Shown here: positions 25,464 through 34,373 of the stretch, piece by piece | Numbering within the stretch: position 1 is the first letter of the stretch | How the letters are laid out: every line of letters begins with the position of its first letter | DNA from: an uncultured Porticoccus sp. | GTDB taxonomy: Bacteria; Pseudomonadota; Gammaproteobacteria; Pseudomonadales; Porticoccaceae | DNA: 41,854 nucleotides | NCBI GenBank assembly: GCA_947259505.1 | Contig: CAMYLT010000006.1 | Coordinates: 1-41,854, forward strand | Reading direction: 5' to 3' | Program-made: the position numbers and the translations under genes | Notes under the pieces: generated by a model | Told to the model about the DNA's origin: nothing | Database searches by the model: none | Seen by the model: only the letters and a program-made list of their open reading frames with translations

Positions 25464-26126
25464 ATGGCAGATTACCTGATAGCCCCCTCCATTCTCTCGG
25501 CGGATTTTGCCCGGTTGGGTGAAGAAGTGGATGCAGTACTGGATGCCGGTGCCGACGTGGTGCACTTCGATGTCATGGACAATCATTATGTGCCCAACCT
25601 GACCATCGGTCCGATGGTGTGCACGGCACTGCGCAAGTACGGCATCACTGCGCCCATTGATGTGCATCTGATGGTGGAGCCGGTGGATCAGTTGATTGGC
25701 GACTTTGCCGCGGCCGGAGCCAGCTGGATTACCTTTCACCCTGAGGCCTCTCGCCATGTGGATCGCTCGCTGCAACTGATTCGTGATGCGGGATGCAAGA
25801 GCGGACTGGTGCTGAATCCTGCCACCAGTCTGGAGACCGTTAAATACGTGCTCGACAAAATTGATGTGCTGTTGCTGATGTCGGTGAACCCCGGCTTTGG
25901 CGGCCAAAAGTTTATTCCGGCGACGCTCGACAAGCTGCGCGAGGCGCGTGCGCTGATTGATGCCAGCGGCCTTGATATCCGACTGGAAATTGACGGTGGT
26001 GTCACGGTAAATAACATTCGTGAAATTGCCCATGCCGGGGCTGATACGTTTGTGGCCGGTTCGGCGATCTACGGTGCCGGCAATTATGCCGAAGCCATTG
26101 CAGCGATGCGTACGGAACTAGCCTAA
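25464..26126 (+). CDS. rpe: Ribulose-phosphate 3-epimerase
   Basis: Rpe interconverts ribulose 5-phosphate and xylulose 5-phosphate. The 220-residue TIM barrel shows the family motifs [56 protein letters not shown] and LEIDGGV, including the metal-binding His and Asp residues. The ATG at 25464 begins MADYLIAPS, the usual start. It is upstream of trpE; in Pseudomonas rpe and trpE also neighbour each other, with gph between, which is absent here. Confidence 0.97.
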   Translation: MADYLIAPSILSADFARLGEEVDAVLDAGADVVHFDVMDNHYVPNLTIGPMVCTALRKYGITAPIDVHLMVEPVDQLIGDFAAAGASWITFHPEASRHVDRSLQLIRDAGCKSGLVLNPATSLETVKYVLDKIDVLLLMSVNPGFGGQKFIPATLDKLREARALIDASGLDIRLEIDGGVTVNNIREIAHAGADTFVAGSAIYGAGNYAEAIAAMRTELA

Positions 26127-26190
26127 GTCGTTGACTTTCCTGTATCCGTTGAATGAATTAGAATGCGCCCTCTGACGATTGGAGGCATTT

Positions 26191-26256
26191 GTGGCGTTCG
26201 GTAACGGCCCTTCTCTTATATCTGCTCACCTCGGCTGGCGATGGCGCGGCTGCTGA
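26191..26256 (+). CDS. trpL: trp leader peptide
   Basis: A 21-codon ORF between rpe and trpE. A GTG start follows GGAGG (26181-26185) at a five-base spacing. Near its end are two Trp codons, in the order Gly-Trp-Arg-Trp-Arg-Gly-Cys, then TGA. Paired Trp codons just before a terminator hairpin and trpE are the classical attenuation layout, in which ribosome stalling at Trp codons under starvation favours trpE transcription. It is too short for most gene finders. Confidence 0.82.
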   Translation: MAFGNGPSLISAHLGWRWRGC

Positions 26257-26290
26257 TCCCCGCTGCCTGAAAGGCAGCCACTTTGTTTGC
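26246..26290 (+). promoter_or_regulatory. trpE attenuator structure
   Basis: GCTGCC (26262-26267) and GGCAGC (26273-26278) form a terminator-like stem with a five-base loop, followed by CACTTTGTTTG. GCGGC at 26246-26250 can pair with GCTGC at 26262-26266 using one G-U pair, giving a possible antiterminator just after the Trp codons. The U-tract is imperfect. Confidence 0.65.
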
Positions 26291-26337
26291 CTTAATCTGT
26301 CTGAATAATCTGCGTTTAAAAGCGCAAGGGAATGATC

Positions 26338-27804
26338 ATGACCCCGACTGAATTTGCCGAGCTGGCTGAGCAGAATTACAACCGCATCCCGGTGATGCGT
26401 GAGGTGCTCGCCGATCTCGAGACTCCGCTTTCCTGTTACCTGAAACTGGCGCGTGGACCCTATTCCTACTTGTTTGAATCCGTGCAGGGTGGTGAAAAGT
26501 GGGGTCGTTACTCACTGATCGGCTTGCCAGCCACTATCGTCCTCAAAGTCTTTGGCGATCAACTTACGATTGAACGCGACGGCGAGATGTTGGTATCACG
26601 AACCACTGCGGACCCGTTAGAGGACATCGAGGAGTTCCACCTGAGTTACCGCATGCCGGAACTGCCCCAGCTGCCGCGTTTTACTGGCGGGCTGGTGGGC
26701 TATTTTGGTTACGACACCGTGCGCTATGTGGAGCCCAAGCTTAAGAACACTGCGCCGCCAGATGAATTGGGTAACCCGGATATTTTGCTGATGGTGTCCG
26801 ATGAGGTGGTGATTTTCGACAATCTGCTGGGCAAGCTGATTCTGGTGGTCCACGAAGACGCCGCTGCACCCAATGCCTGGGAGCATGCTCAGGCACGACT
26901 TGATGATCTGGAGGCGAAGCTCAAGCAGCCTCTGCCGGAATTGCCCTCCCTGAACATGGCGGGTAGCGGCTTGCAGGAATCCGCCTTTGTCTCCAGTTTT
27001 GGTGAGCAGAACTACAAAGACGCGGTCAACAAAATTAAAGAATACGTGCTGGCCGGGGATGTGATGCAGGTAGTGCCGTCACAGCGCCTGTCCATGGACT
27101 TTGATGCCGAACCACTCAACCTCTATCGAGCACTGCGCTGTCTCAACCCATCTCCCTATTTGTATTTTCTGGATCTGGGGGACTTCCATATCGCCGGTTC
27201 CTCACCAGAAATTCTGGCGAGACTGGAAGATGGCGAAGTGACGGTGCGACCGATTGCCGGTACGCGCCGCCGCGGTTATACGCCGGAGGAAGATGATGCG
27301 CTGGAAGCGGAAATGCTGGCGGATCCCAAGGAAATCGCCGAGCACCTGATGTTGATCGACTTGGGGCGCAATGATGTGGGTCGCGTGGCGCAAACCGGCT
27401 CGGTGAAGCTCACTGAAAAGATGTCAGTAGAGCGCTATTCCCACGTCATGCATATTATTTCCAATGTCACCGGTCAGGTGCATCCTGGTACCAGCGCCAT
27501 CGACGTGCTGCGGGCCACACTGCCGGCGGGTACCCTGAGTGGTGCGCCAAAAATTCGCGCCATGGAAATTATCGACGAGCTGGAGCCGGTGAAACGAGGT
27601 GTTTATGGCGGTGCCGTGGGCTACATCGGCTGGAATGGCAATATGGATACCGCTATTGCCATTCGCACTGCGGTGATCAAAAACGGCAAGCTTTATGTGC
27701 AGGCGGGCGCCGGTATCGTGGCAGATTCCGTACCCGATCTGGAATGGAAAGAAACCATGAACAAGGCCCGCGCCATTTTCCGCGCCGCTGACCTGGTGAT
27801 TTGA
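26338..27804 (+). CDS. trpE: Anthranilate synthase component I
   Basis: TrpE makes anthranilate from chorismate using ammonia delivered by TrpG. The 488-residue product has the feedback-binding N-terminal region ([20 protein letters not shown], with the LLES-like segment) and the chorismate-binding core ([54 protein letters not shown]). The ATG at 26338 has AAGGGA at 26326-26331 at a spacing of six; the ATG at 26332 abuts that site and is less likely. A Trp-rich leader ORF precedes it and trpG follows after 11 bp. Confidence 0.97.
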   Translation: MTPTEFAELAEQNYNRIPVMREVLADLETPLSCYLKLARGPYSYLFESVQGGEKWGRYSLIGLPATIVLKVFGDQLTIERDGEMLVSRTTADPLEDIEEFHLSYRMPELPQLPRFTGGLVGYFGYDTVRYVEPKLKNTAPPDELGNPDILLMVSDEVVIFDNLLGKLILVVHEDAAAPNAWEHAQARLDDLEAKLKQPLPELPSLNMAGSGLQESAFVSSFGEQNYKDAVNKIKEYVLAGDVMQVVPSQRLSMDFDAEPLNLYRALRCLNPSPYLYFLDLGDFHIAGSSPEILARLEDGEVTVRPIAGTRRRGYTPEEDDALEAEMLADPKEIAEHLMLIDLGRNDVGRVAQTGSVKLTEKMSVERYSHVMHIISNVTGQVHPGTSAIDVLRATLPAGTLSGAPKIRAMEIIDELEPVKRGVYGGAVGYIGWNGNMDTAIAIRTAVIKNGKLYVQAGAGIVADSVPDLEWKETMNKARAIFRAADLVI

Positions 27805-27815
27805 GGAGTCGTGCT

Positions 27816-28394
27816 GTGATACTGATGATTGATAACTACGACTCGTTTACCTACAACGTGGTGCAGTACCTGGGTGAGTTGCACGCTGATGTGAAAGTTG
27901 TGCGCAATGATGAAATCACCCTGGAGCAGATTGCGGAGCTGGCGCCGGAGAAAATTGTGATTTCTCCCGGTCCCTGCACGCCCAATGAAGCCGGTATTTC
28001 CGTGCCGTTGGTGAAAGCGTTTGCCGGCAAGATTCCCATGCTGGGTATCTGTCTCGGCCACCAAAGCATTGGCCAGGCATTTGGCGCCAACGTAGTCCGC
28101 GCTCGCCAAGTGATGCACGGTAAGACCTCGCCGGTTTATCACGCCAATACGGGTGTGTTCAGGGGGCTTGCCAATCCGTTTGAAGCGACCCGTTATCACT
28201 CTCTGGTGGTGGAGCGCGAAACATTGCCGGATTGTTTTGAGATAACGGCCTGGACCCAGAATGAACAGGGTGAGGTGGATGAAATCATGGGACTGCGTCA
28301 CCGCGAATTCGACATTGAAGGGGTGCAGTTTCACCCGGAATCCATTCTTACCGAGCATGGTCATGACCTGCTGGAAAATTTCCTCAAGGGGTGA
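27816..28394 (+). CDS. trpG: Anthranilate synthase component II (glutamine amidotransferase)
   Basis: TrpG supplies ammonia from glutamine to TrpE. The 192-residue class I amidotransferase shows [16 protein letters not shown] at the start, the nucleophile Cys in [14 protein letters not shown], and the His-Glu pair in [10 protein letters not shown]. The GTG at 27816 has GAGGAG at 27803-27808. The stop is three bases before the trpD start, so the genes are tightly coupled. PabA is the close alternative, but the trp operon setting settles it, though dual use cannot be excluded. Confidence 0.96.
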   Translation: MILMIDNYDSFTYNVVQYLGELHADVKVVRNDEITLEQIAELAPEKIVISPGPCTPNEAGISVPLVKAFAGKIPMLGICLGHQSIGQAFGANVVRARQVMHGKTSPVYHANTGVFRGLANPFEATRYHSLVVERETLPDCFEITAWTQNEQGEVDEIMGLRHREFDIEGVQFHPESILTEHGHDLLENFLKG

Positions 28395-28397
28395 GTG

Positions 28398-29429
28398 ATG
28401 GATATTAAACAGGCTATAGCAGAAGTGCTTGAACAGCGTGACTTGTCCATTGGCGAAATGCGCGAGGTCATGCAGCAGATCATGACCGGTGGCGCCACAG
28501 ACGCCCAGATTGGTGGGTTTCTGGTGGGTTTGCGTATGAAGGGCGAGACGGTGGCGGAAATTACCGCTGCGGCTCAAGTGATGCGGGAACTGGCGGCGCC
28601 GGTCGTCGTCAGCGGTGAGCACCTGGTGGATATTGTTGGCACTGGTGGTGACAGCTCCGGGTTGTTCAACGTCTCCACCGCCAGCACCTTTGTGGCTGCA
28701 GCCGCAGGTGCCCAGGTGGCCAAACACGGCAACCGCTCGGTGAGCAGCAAGAGCGGCAGCGCAGACCTCTTGGAGGCCGCCGGTGTATGGCTCGACCTCT
28801 CTCCGCAACAGGTAACTCTGTGTGTCGAGGAAGTGGGTGTCGGCTTTATGTTCGCTGTGAACCATCACAGTGCCATGAAATACGCGATTGGCCCCCGGCG
28901 GGAGTTGGGCGTCCGTACGATGTTCAACCTGCTTGGCCCCCTGACCAATCCGGCTCGTGTTCCCAATATGTTGTTGGGGGTGTTTGATCGCTGTTGGTTG
29001 CGTCCCGTGGCCGAAGTGATGCGAGAGCTGGGCGCCAGTCATGTACTGGTAGTGCACTCTGCCGATGGACTGGATGAAATCAGTATTGCTGCTGAGACTT
29101 GGGTGGCGGAGCTGAGCGGTGGCGAAATTCAGGAATACAGCATTAAGCCGGAGGATTTTCAGTTGACGCGAGGTAGCCTGCAGACTTTGCAGGTGGCCAA
29201 TGCGGAAGAAAGCCTGGCTATGGTAAAGCGTGCCCTATCCAAGGATGGCGGCACCGCTTCTGACATGGTGGCGCTCAATGCCGGAGCGGCACTCTATGCA
29301 GCCGGTATGGCTCGAGACCTGTCCGAAGGGGTTGTCCTGGCACAGGACGCGATCGGTAGCGGTTTGGCGAAAGCCAAAGTGGATGACCTGGCAGCCTTTA
29401 CCCGCTGCCTGAAAGAAATAGGCGAATGA
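28398..29429 (+). CDS. trpD: Anthranilate phosphoribosyltransferase
   Basis: TrpD adds phosphoribose to anthranilate. The 343-residue product has the N-terminal helical domain and the PRPP-binding [14 protein letters not shown]. It also has [21 protein letters not shown] and GPLTNPA, all typical of the family. The ATG at 28398 follows AAGGGG; a GTG one codon earlier is possible. Its stop overlaps the first trpC ATG (ATGA-type). Confidence 0.97.
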   Translation: MDIKQAIAEVLEQRDLSIGEMREVMQQIMTGGATDAQIGGFLVGLRMKGETVAEITAAAQVMRELAAPVVVSGEHLVDIVGTGGDSSGLFNVSTASTFVAAAAGAQVAKHGNRSVSSKSGSADLLEAAGVWLDLSPQQVTLCVEEVGVGFMFAVNHHSAMKYAIGPRRELGVRTMFNLLGPLTNPARVPNMLLGVFDRCWLRPVAEVMRELGASHVLVVHSADGLDEISIAAETWVAELSGGEIQEYSIKPEDFQLTRGSLQTLQVANAEESLAMVKRALSKDGGTASDMVALNAGAALYAAGMARDLSEGVVLAQDAIGSGLAKAKVDDLAAFTRCLKEIGE

Positions 29430-30238
29430 TGATGAATACAGCCGTAAATACTCCCACCGTGCTCAAAAAGATCCTTGGCCGCAAGGCCGCGGAAGTTGAG
29501 CGGCGCAGTAAGTTGGTTTCTCTCGAACAGTTGAAAGAGCAGTGCCAGCAGACGCGGGAAATTCGTGGTTTTGTCTCTTCACTGCAGTTCAAAATTGGCC
29601 AGGGGTTGGCGGCGGTGATTGCTGAAGTCAAAAAAGCGTCTCCCAGTAAAGGCATTATCCGGGAAGATTTCGATCCGGTGGGTATTGCTCGCAGCTATGA
29701 AAAGGGCGGCGCAGCCTGTCTTTCTGTGCTCACTGAAGAAGAGTTTTTCCTGGGTTCTGATGAGTATCTGAAAATGGCGCGTGAGGCCACTCGCTTGCCG
29801 GTATTGCGCAAAGACTTTGTTATTGATCCCTATCAGGTTTATGAATCCTATGTGCTGGGAGCTGATTGCATCCTGTTGATTGTGGCGGCACTTGGGCAGG
29901 TTGAGTTGGAAGCATTGCACGAAACGGCTCGGGAGCTCGGTCTTGATGTGTTAATCGAGGTCCATAATGAAGAGGAGCTGGATCGGGCGCTGTTGATTGA
30001 TAACCCAATGATTGGCATCAACAACCGTAACCTGAACACCTTTGACACCACCCTCGACACCACCTTTGGTTTGCTGCACAAGATCCCTGATGACCGTATT
30101 GTTGTCACCGAAAGCGGCATCCTTACTATTGATGATGTAGCTGCCATGCGTGGGCACAATGTTAATGCGTTTCTGGTGGGTGAGACCTTTATGCGGGCGG
30201 AAGAGCCCGGGATGAAGTTGCTGGAGATGTTCAACTGA
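29426..30238 (+). CDS. trpC: Indole-3-glycerol phosphate synthase
   Basis: TrpC closes the ring to form indole-3-glycerol phosphate. The 270-residue TIM barrel carries [59 protein letters not shown] and [10 protein letters not shown], with the catalytic Lys and Glu residues in place. Three consecutive in-frame ATGs occur (29426, 29429, 29432); the first overlaps the trpD stop, and the third is best spaced from the AGG at 29420. A strong terminator follows, so trpE-G-D-C forms one unit. trpF, trpB and trpA are not in the window. Confidence 0.96.
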   Translation: MMMNTAVNTPTVLKKILGRKAAEVERRSKLVSLEQLKEQCQQTREIRGFVSSLQFKIGQGLAAVIAEVKKASPSKGIIREDFDPVGIARSYEKGGAACLSVLTEEEFFLGSDEYLKMAREATRLPVLRKDFVIDPYQVYESYVLGADCILLIVAALGQVELEALHETARELGLDVLIEVHNEEELDRALLIDNPMIGINNRNLNTFDTTLDTTFGLLHKIPDDRIVVTESGILTIDDVAAMRGHNVNAFLVGETFMRAEEPGMKLLEMFN

Positions 30239-30270
30239 AAGGCTGCTTGCGTCAGCACAGGGTCAACGAA

Positions 30271-30297
30271 AAGCCCCGCTTGAAGCGGGGCTTTTTT
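30271..30297 (+). terminator. Rho-independent terminator of the trp operon
   Basis: AAGCCCCGCTT and AAGCGGGGCTT-type arms with a minimal loop, followed by TTTTTT. It lies 32 bp after the trpC stop and may also stop the converging GFA gene on the minus strand. Confidence 0.93.
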
Positions 30298-30322
30298 GTG
30301 GTACTGGCGACCTTAGGTATGG

Positions 30323-30742
30323 TTACCAGGGTTGGGTGGGGTGTTGTTCCACACCTTCTGGGATCTGGAACCAGTCCTGCTTCTCGCTGACCCAGACATG
30401 CAGCGTCGGCTGGATGATGCGGGTGTCAGACAGGGTGCTCGGTTTGAGTTTGATGATATTTGGCTGATCAGGGTTGAAGTGATAGATGCGATTGCCGCAA
30501 CGGGGACAGAACTCGGCACAGTTGGTGTTGCCGCTGTCTGATGGGCGTTCCCAGTGTTTCAATTGGCCGCTGACTTTCAGGGCATCATGTTCCACCATGG
30601 CGGTGAGGCTAAAAGCACTGGTTGAAAGTTTCTGGCATTCACGGCAGTGGCAGGCTATTACCCTCAGTGGTGGCGCCAGGAGCTCATAGGTGATGTGTCC
30701 ACATTGGCATGAGCCAGGAATGGGATAACGGATGTCCTGCAT
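30323..30742 (-). CDS. GFA/CENP-V family zinc-binding protein
   Basis: A 139-residue protein of the glutathione-dependent formaldehyde-activating (GFA) family. Zinc ligands are visible as SCQCG, ACHCRECQK and FCPRCGNRIY. Most GFA proteins have no proven activity. The ATG at 30742 has AGGAG upstream on its strand at a spacing of eight; longer in-frame starts reach the terminator at 30819. From memory, the Pseudomonas trpC-vfr interval lacks this gene, so it looks like a local insertion. Confidence 0.85.
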   Translation of the reverse strand: MQDIRYPIPGSCQCGHITYELLAPPLRVIACHCRECQKLSTSAFSLTAMVEHDALKVSGQLKHWERPSDSGNTNCAEFCPRCGNRIYHFNPDQPNIIKLKPSTLSDTRIIQPTLHVWVSEKQDWFQIPEGVEQHPTQPW

Positions 30743-30818
30743 AAGGGCTCTCCTGGTGATGGCGAAGTAGGTGCCCATGATAGGAGCTGCCAGTAATGCC
30801 CACAACCCGGGGTCTGAA

Positions 30819-30850
30819 ACACAAAAGGCCTCAAATGAGGCCTTTTGTGT
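30819..30850. terminator. Bidirectional terminator-like 15-bp hairpin
   Basis: A perfect 15-bp stem (ACACAAAAGGCCTCA with its complement) around a two-base centre. It sits between the vfr stop and the GFA start, so on the minus strand it ends the vfr transcript. Confidence 0.85.
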
Positions 30851-30864
30851 AAAAGCAGGTTGCG

Positions 30865-31584
30865 TCAGCGGGTGCCAAATACCACCATGGTTTTGCCTTT
30901 GACAGAGACCAGTCCCTGTTCTTCCAGTGTTTTCAATACTCGTCCAACCATCTCCCGGGAGCAGCCGACTATCCGACCGATTTCCTGGCGGGTAATTTTG
31001 ATTTGCATGCCGTCGGGGTGGGTCATGGCATCGGGTTCCTTGCAGAGATCCAGCAATGTGCGCGCCACGCGACCGGTCACATCGAGGAAGGCAAGATCGC
31101 CTACTTTACGGGTGGTATCCCGCAGGCGTTTGGCCATTTGTACGCCGATGGCATAGAGGAACTCAGGATGTTCCCTGGAGATCTCCTGAAATTTGCTGTA
31201 ACTGATTTCGCCGACTTCGCACTCGGTTTTAGCACGAATCCAGGCACTGCGATCGCGCTGTTTAAACAGTCCCATTTCACCAAAGAAGTCGCCCTCGTTA
31301 AGGTAGGCGACAATCATCTCGCGCCCATCATCGTCCTCAATGAGCACGGTAACGGAGCCTTTGACGATGTAGGAGAGGGTGTCCCCCTCATCCCCTGCAT
31401 AGATGATGGTGCTTTTCGCCGGATATCGGCGGCGATGACAATGGGCCAGAAATGCTTCCGCATTCGGCATATGGGGGGTAATAGGTGCCGGTGCCAACTC
31501 GGGGTCCTCCCTCTTGTAGTCTTTTGCAAAAAGAGAACCCATTATGGGCACAAACTCTCTATTGTCCAAGTTGGGATTTTGCAT
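30865..31584 (-). CDS. vfr: CRP/Vfr-like cAMP-responsive regulator
   Basis: A 239-residue CRP-family regulator with a cyclic-nucleotide domain ([41 protein letters not shown]) and a C-terminal winged helix ([20 protein letters not shown]). From about residue 45 it is nearly identical to P. aeruginosa Vfr, including [17 protein letters not shown] and the terminal [10 protein letters not shown]. The ATG at 31584 is backed by GAGGA at a spacing of eight. This gives an N-terminal extension of about 25 residues compared with Vfr (214 aa as I recall). It is divergent from osmC. Confidence 0.92.
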   Translation of the reverse strand: MQNPNLDNREFVPIMGSLFAKDYKREDPELAPAPITPHMPNAEAFLAHCHRRRYPAKSTIIYAGDEGDTLSYIVKGSVTVLIEDDDGREMIVAYLNEGDFFGEMGLFKQRDRSAWIRAKTECEVGEISYSKFQEISREHPEFLYAIGVQMAKRLRDTTRKVGDLAFLDVTGRVARTLLDLCKEPDAMTHPDGMQIKITRQEIGRIVGCSREMVGRVLKTLEEQGLVSVKGKTMVVFGTR

Positions 31585-31691
31585 GTGCGTTATTCCTCAA
31601 TCGACAAACCTACGGCGTCAGGTTGCCAATTCTAAGAGTAACGGCACATCAATTATGTTACCCTCTCGACATTTTTCAGCTTGAGGCCATC

Positions 31692-32114
31692 ATGAAAACC
31701 AAGGTTTCCTGGGGCGGGGACGCCAAATTCATTGCAGAAACGGAAAGTGGGCATCAGATCGTGATGGATGGTCCGCCCGATCACGGCGGCAGAAATCAGG
31801 GTCCCAGGCCGATGGAGGTTGTTCTGAGTGGCATGGGTGGCTGTTCTTCCTTTGATGTTGTGCACATCCTCAAGAAAAGCCGCCAGCAAGTGGTCAGTTG
31901 TGTCGCTGAGATTGACGCTGAGCGTGCCGATGATGTCCCGTCTGTCTTTACCAAGATCCACCTGCATTTTGTTGTGACTGGCCACAACCTGAAAGAAAAT
32001 ATGGTGGCGAATGCGGTCAAGCTCTCTGCGGAAAAATATTGCTCCGCCTCTATTATGCTGTCCCGCGGCGGCGTTGAGATCACCCATAGCTTTGAAATCC
32101 AGCCAGCCCAGTAG
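31692..32114 (+). CDS. OsmC-family protein
   Basis: A 140-residue OsmC/YhfA-type protein, a family that includes thiol-dependent peroxidases. The two conserved Cys are in MGGCSSFDVV and EKYCSASIML. The ATG at 31692 follows GAGG. It occupies the same place next to vfr as PA0653 in P. aeruginosa. There the next gene is speD, which is missing here. Confidence 0.9.
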   Translation: MKTKVSWGGDAKFIAETESGHQIVMDGPPDHGGRNQGPRPMEVVLSGMGGCSSFDVVHILKKSRQQVVSCVAEIDAERADDVPSVFTKIHLHFVVTGHNLKENMVANAVKLSAEKYCSASIMLSRGGVEITHSFEIQPAQ

Positions 32115-32178
32115 TCCTACCCGGGCCTAACGGGCCTGAACCATTTCTGAGATGCCCTCTGATTCCTGTTTTTGATGC

Positions 32179-32205
32179 AAAAAAATGGGCAGCTTGCGCT
32201 GCCCA
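32179..32205 (-). terminator. Minus-strand terminator, sibling copy 1
   Basis: TGGGCAGC and GCTGCCCA pair (8 bp) around the loop TTGC, with seven A on the plus strand before it, which is a U-tract for a minus-strand transcript. The osmC stop is 65 bp away on the plus strand. Confidence 0.82.
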
Positions 32206-32245
32206 GAAGGATGTTAAGAGGGGGGTAAGAAATGTTAACTAGGTG
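32179..32245 (-). ncRNA. Candidate small RNA 3' end, copy 1
   Basis: On the minus strand, a C-rich segment (TTACCCCCCTCTTAAC) lies about 10 bases before the terminator stem. The same arrangement recurs 220 bp away. C-rich motifs next to a terminator are typical of small RNAs that pair with ribosome-binding sites. No promoter was identified, and the 5' end is unknown. Confidence 0.3.
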
Positions 32246-32398
32246 GAAATAAACATTGGATGGATCGATCTAACAAAGATGCGATAATCAAAACGTTTAT
32301 CAACAAACTATGGGGCGACTGTAGAGCCTTTAGCTACATAAATAAAATGCATTATTTTTATTTTGAATATAACCAATATTTATTTTGCTGCGTGATCG

Positions 32399-32424
32399 AA
32401 AAAAAAGGCAGCTTGCGCTGCCTT
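32399..32424 (-). terminator. Minus-strand terminator, sibling copy 2
   Basis: AAGGCAGC and GCTGCCTT pair (8 bp) around the same TTGC loop as copy 1, with eight A on the plus strand forming the minus-strand U-tract. Confidence 0.82.
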
Positions 32425-32463
32425 GAAAATAACTAGAGGGAGTAAGAGATTTGAAGCGTGATA
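32399..32463 (-). ncRNA. Candidate small RNA 3' end, copy 2
   Basis: Copy 2 repeats the order C-rich segment (CTTACTCCCTCTAGTTA on the minus strand), short spacer, GGCAGC hairpin, U-tract. Similarity to copy 1 extends about 20 bases past the stem, so the two look like duplicates. No promoter was identified. Confidence 0.3.
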
Positions 32464-32683
32464 AGCGGGATAAATCAGGTAACTCATGACAATTTAGCCG
32501 CTAACCTGACGAGTTCAAAAACAGAGGTTACCCAAATGGTGAGAGGGTGGGGGGTAGACCCTTTAAAGCTTGGTTTCTGAACTGCGTTGCTTCGATTCAA
32601 AATATAGAATTCAACACAGCATTACTCAAATGTATTAAGATGATGTCTCGCATGAATCAGAGTAATCTTTTGTGGACACGAAA

Positions 32684-33643
32684 ATGCTGGCCCGTATCGA
32701 TCTCAACTTGCTTGTTGCGTTACAGGTGCTCATTGAAGAGCAGAGTGTGACCCGTGCTGCCGAGCGGCTTTATATTACACAGCCAGCCATGAGTAAGACG
32801 CTGCAGCGGCTGCGTGAATTATTTGATGATCCCCTGTTTATTCGCAGTGGGCGCGGGTTGATTCCGACGCCTAGAACCATGGAATTGTCAGCCCAGTTGC
32901 CGGCTATCTTGTCCGGTGTTTCGGAGCTGGTTGTTCAGGGGAAATTTGATCCCCTCGCCTATGATGGCGAGATGCGCATCATGACGGCAGAATTTATTGC
33001 CGTACAGGTCATTCCCACCCTCACGCGCAGGATGATTGCAGAGGCACCGTTTATGTCGTTGACCCTGACCAGTGAGGCAGGGGGGGAGGCGCGTGCCTTG
33101 GAGGATGGCAATCTGGACTTTGCCATTGAGATTGCCCGTCCTTATGGCAGTGAGTTTCATGTTACCCCCTTGGGCAGCTTTACGCCGGCGGTGTGGATGC
33201 GTGCGGATCACCCCCTGGCGAAAAAGGAAAAACTGAACCTGCGAGAAATGCTGGAATACCCCTTTATCCAGTATTACCTACTGCTCTCGGGGGAGGTTTC
33301 CGCATCGGTCGAAAGTCGTTTTGACCGAGAACTCGCCAAGCACGGCCTGAAGCGCAAAAAAACACTGGTGACCACGCAGCTCATGACGGCCATGGATGCC
33401 CTCTGGCAGACAGACTGTTTGATGATGGCAACAATGCACGACTTGAAGATGGAAGGGGAAACCTACGGAATCGTGCGTAAGCCTTATCCGGAAGAGCTGG
33501 ATTTTGATAACACCGTGCCGGTGGTGTTGGTGCAGCATGCCAGGACGATCAAGTCACCCGTTCACCAGTGGGTGAAAGAACAGATCATCGGTATCGTGCA
33601 GGATATTAAGGAAAAGGCGAAATTGGCGGCGCGTTCGCGCTAG
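32684..33643 (+). CDS. LysR-family transcriptional regulator
   Basis: A 319-residue LysR regulator with an N-terminal winged helix-turn-helix (NLLVALQVLIEEQSVTRAAE, then LYITQPAMSKTLQRLRELF) and a periplasmic-binding-protein-like effector domain. The pattern FDDPLFIRSGRGLIPTPRT resembles the NodD/LeuO-like branch. The ATG at 32684 gives the usual start; a GTG at 32672 is also in frame. The neighbour to the right is coq7 on the other strand, with 15 bp between. The likely target is its own left-hand region, including the candidate small RNAs, but this is guesswork. Confidence 0.9.
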   Translation: MLARIDLNLLVALQVLIEEQSVTRAAERLYITQPAMSKTLQRLRELFDDPLFIRSGRGLIPTPRTMELSAQLPAILSGVSELVVQGKFDPLAYDGEMRIMTAEFIAVQVIPTLTRRMIAEAPFMSLTLTSEAGGEARALEDGNLDFAIEIARPYGSEFHVTPLGSFTPAVWMRADHPLAKKEKLNLREMLEYPFIQYYLLLSGEVSASVESRFDRELAKHGLKRKKTLVTTQLMTAMDALWQTDCLMMATMHDLKMEGETYGIVRKPYPEELDFDNTVPVVLVQHARTIKSPVHQWVKEQIIGIVQDIKEKAKLAARSR

Positions 33644-33658
33644 AGGCCGCAGTGGCTT

Positions 33659-34303
33659 CTAGAGACGATAACTGCTTTCCGTCATTGCCTTGGAAACAAG
33701 GCTCATCAGTGTTTTTACCGGAGCGGGAAAATTGATGCCGCCCGCTGCCAGCGCTGCATGGGCATGTTGCGATTCATCTTCCAGCATCTTCTCCACTATC
33801 GCGCGACTTTTGTCATCTTGGGGCGGGAGTTTTTCCAGGTGGCTTTGCAGATGTTTGCAGACCTGCTCTTCCGTCGCCGACACAAATCCCAGGCTCAGCT
33901 TGTCGCTGATTAGACCCGCCGTGGCGCCGATACCAAAAGACAGGCCATACCATAGTGGGTTTAGCAGGCTTGGTTGACCTCCGAGCTGTTTGACGCGCTC
34001 TTCACACCAGGCCAGATGGTCAATTTCTTCATCAGCGGCTTGCTCCATATCTTTGCGAACCGAGAGCAGTTTGGCGGTCAGTGCCTGCCCCTGATACAGC
34101 GCTTGGGCGCAGACCTCACCGGAATGATTGACGCGCATCAGCCCTGCCGCATGGCGTTTTTCATCATCGCTCAGCACCTGCTCCTCGGAAGTTTTTGCCG
34201 GAGAAATACGGTCAGGTACGGGGGCATCGGCCACCAGTGTGCGCAGTGCACGATCAACCTGTAGCAGTAATCCATCAAGAAGCGTTTGGTGTCTCGCGGT
34301 CAT
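33659..34303 (-). CDS. coq7: Demethoxyubiquinone hydroxylase Coq7
   Basis: Coq7 hydroxylates demethoxyubiquinol late in ubiquinone synthesis. The 214-residue di-iron protein shows the ligands Glu in [22 protein letters not shown], and [10 protein letters not shown]. The ATG at 34303 ([13 protein letters not shown]) matches the Pseudomonas start; a longer frame to 34384 overlaps the divergent gene. The osmC-to-coq7 order recalls PA0653-PA0655. Confidence 0.95.
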   Translation of the reverse strand: MTARHQTLLDGLLLQVDRALRTLVADAPVPDRISPAKTSEEQVLSDDEKRHAAGLMRVNHSGEVCAQALYQGQALTAKLLSVRKDMEQAADEEIDHLAWCEERVKQLGGQPSLLNPLWYGLSFGIGATAGLISDKLSLGFVSATEEQVCKHLQSHLEKLPPQDDKSRAIVEKMLEDESQHAHAALAAGGINFPAPVKTLMSLVSKAMTESSYRL

Positions 34304-34373
34304 TGGTCTAATGGTCAGCTGGTTATCGGGACCACTATTGTAGCAAAATTGCTGCTTCGGCAGGAGGGTGACG

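Larger units (their letters stand above)
32115..32683. other. About 570-bp AT-rich non-coding region in the place of speD
   Basis: No credible protein gene lies here. It contains two related hairpins oriented as minus-strand terminators (32179-32205 and 32399-32424), each preceded on that strand by a C-rich single-stranded-looking segment, and an AT-rich stretch (about 32340-32395). There is a further G-rich plus-strand segment near 32541-32560. The LysR 5' region is at the right end. A 67-codon plus frame at 32547-32750 runs into the LysR gene out of frame and is not called. Confidence 0.7.

Noticed and set aside
27693..29057. Long minus-strand open frame (454 codons) across the trpE end, trpG and trpD
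   Set aside because: It runs antisense to three complete, well-spaced trp genes and has no domain-like motif.
30323..30742. Formaldehyde detoxification operon
   Set aside because: Only a lone GFA-family protein is present, without adhC/frmA or S-formylglutathione hydrolase, and most GFA proteins lack proven activity.
32221..32246. Tiny plus-strand ORFs after the G-rich segments in the former speD slot
   Set aside because: The frames are only about 6 and 12 codons and differ between the two copies; conservation favours the hairpin and C-rich strand instead.
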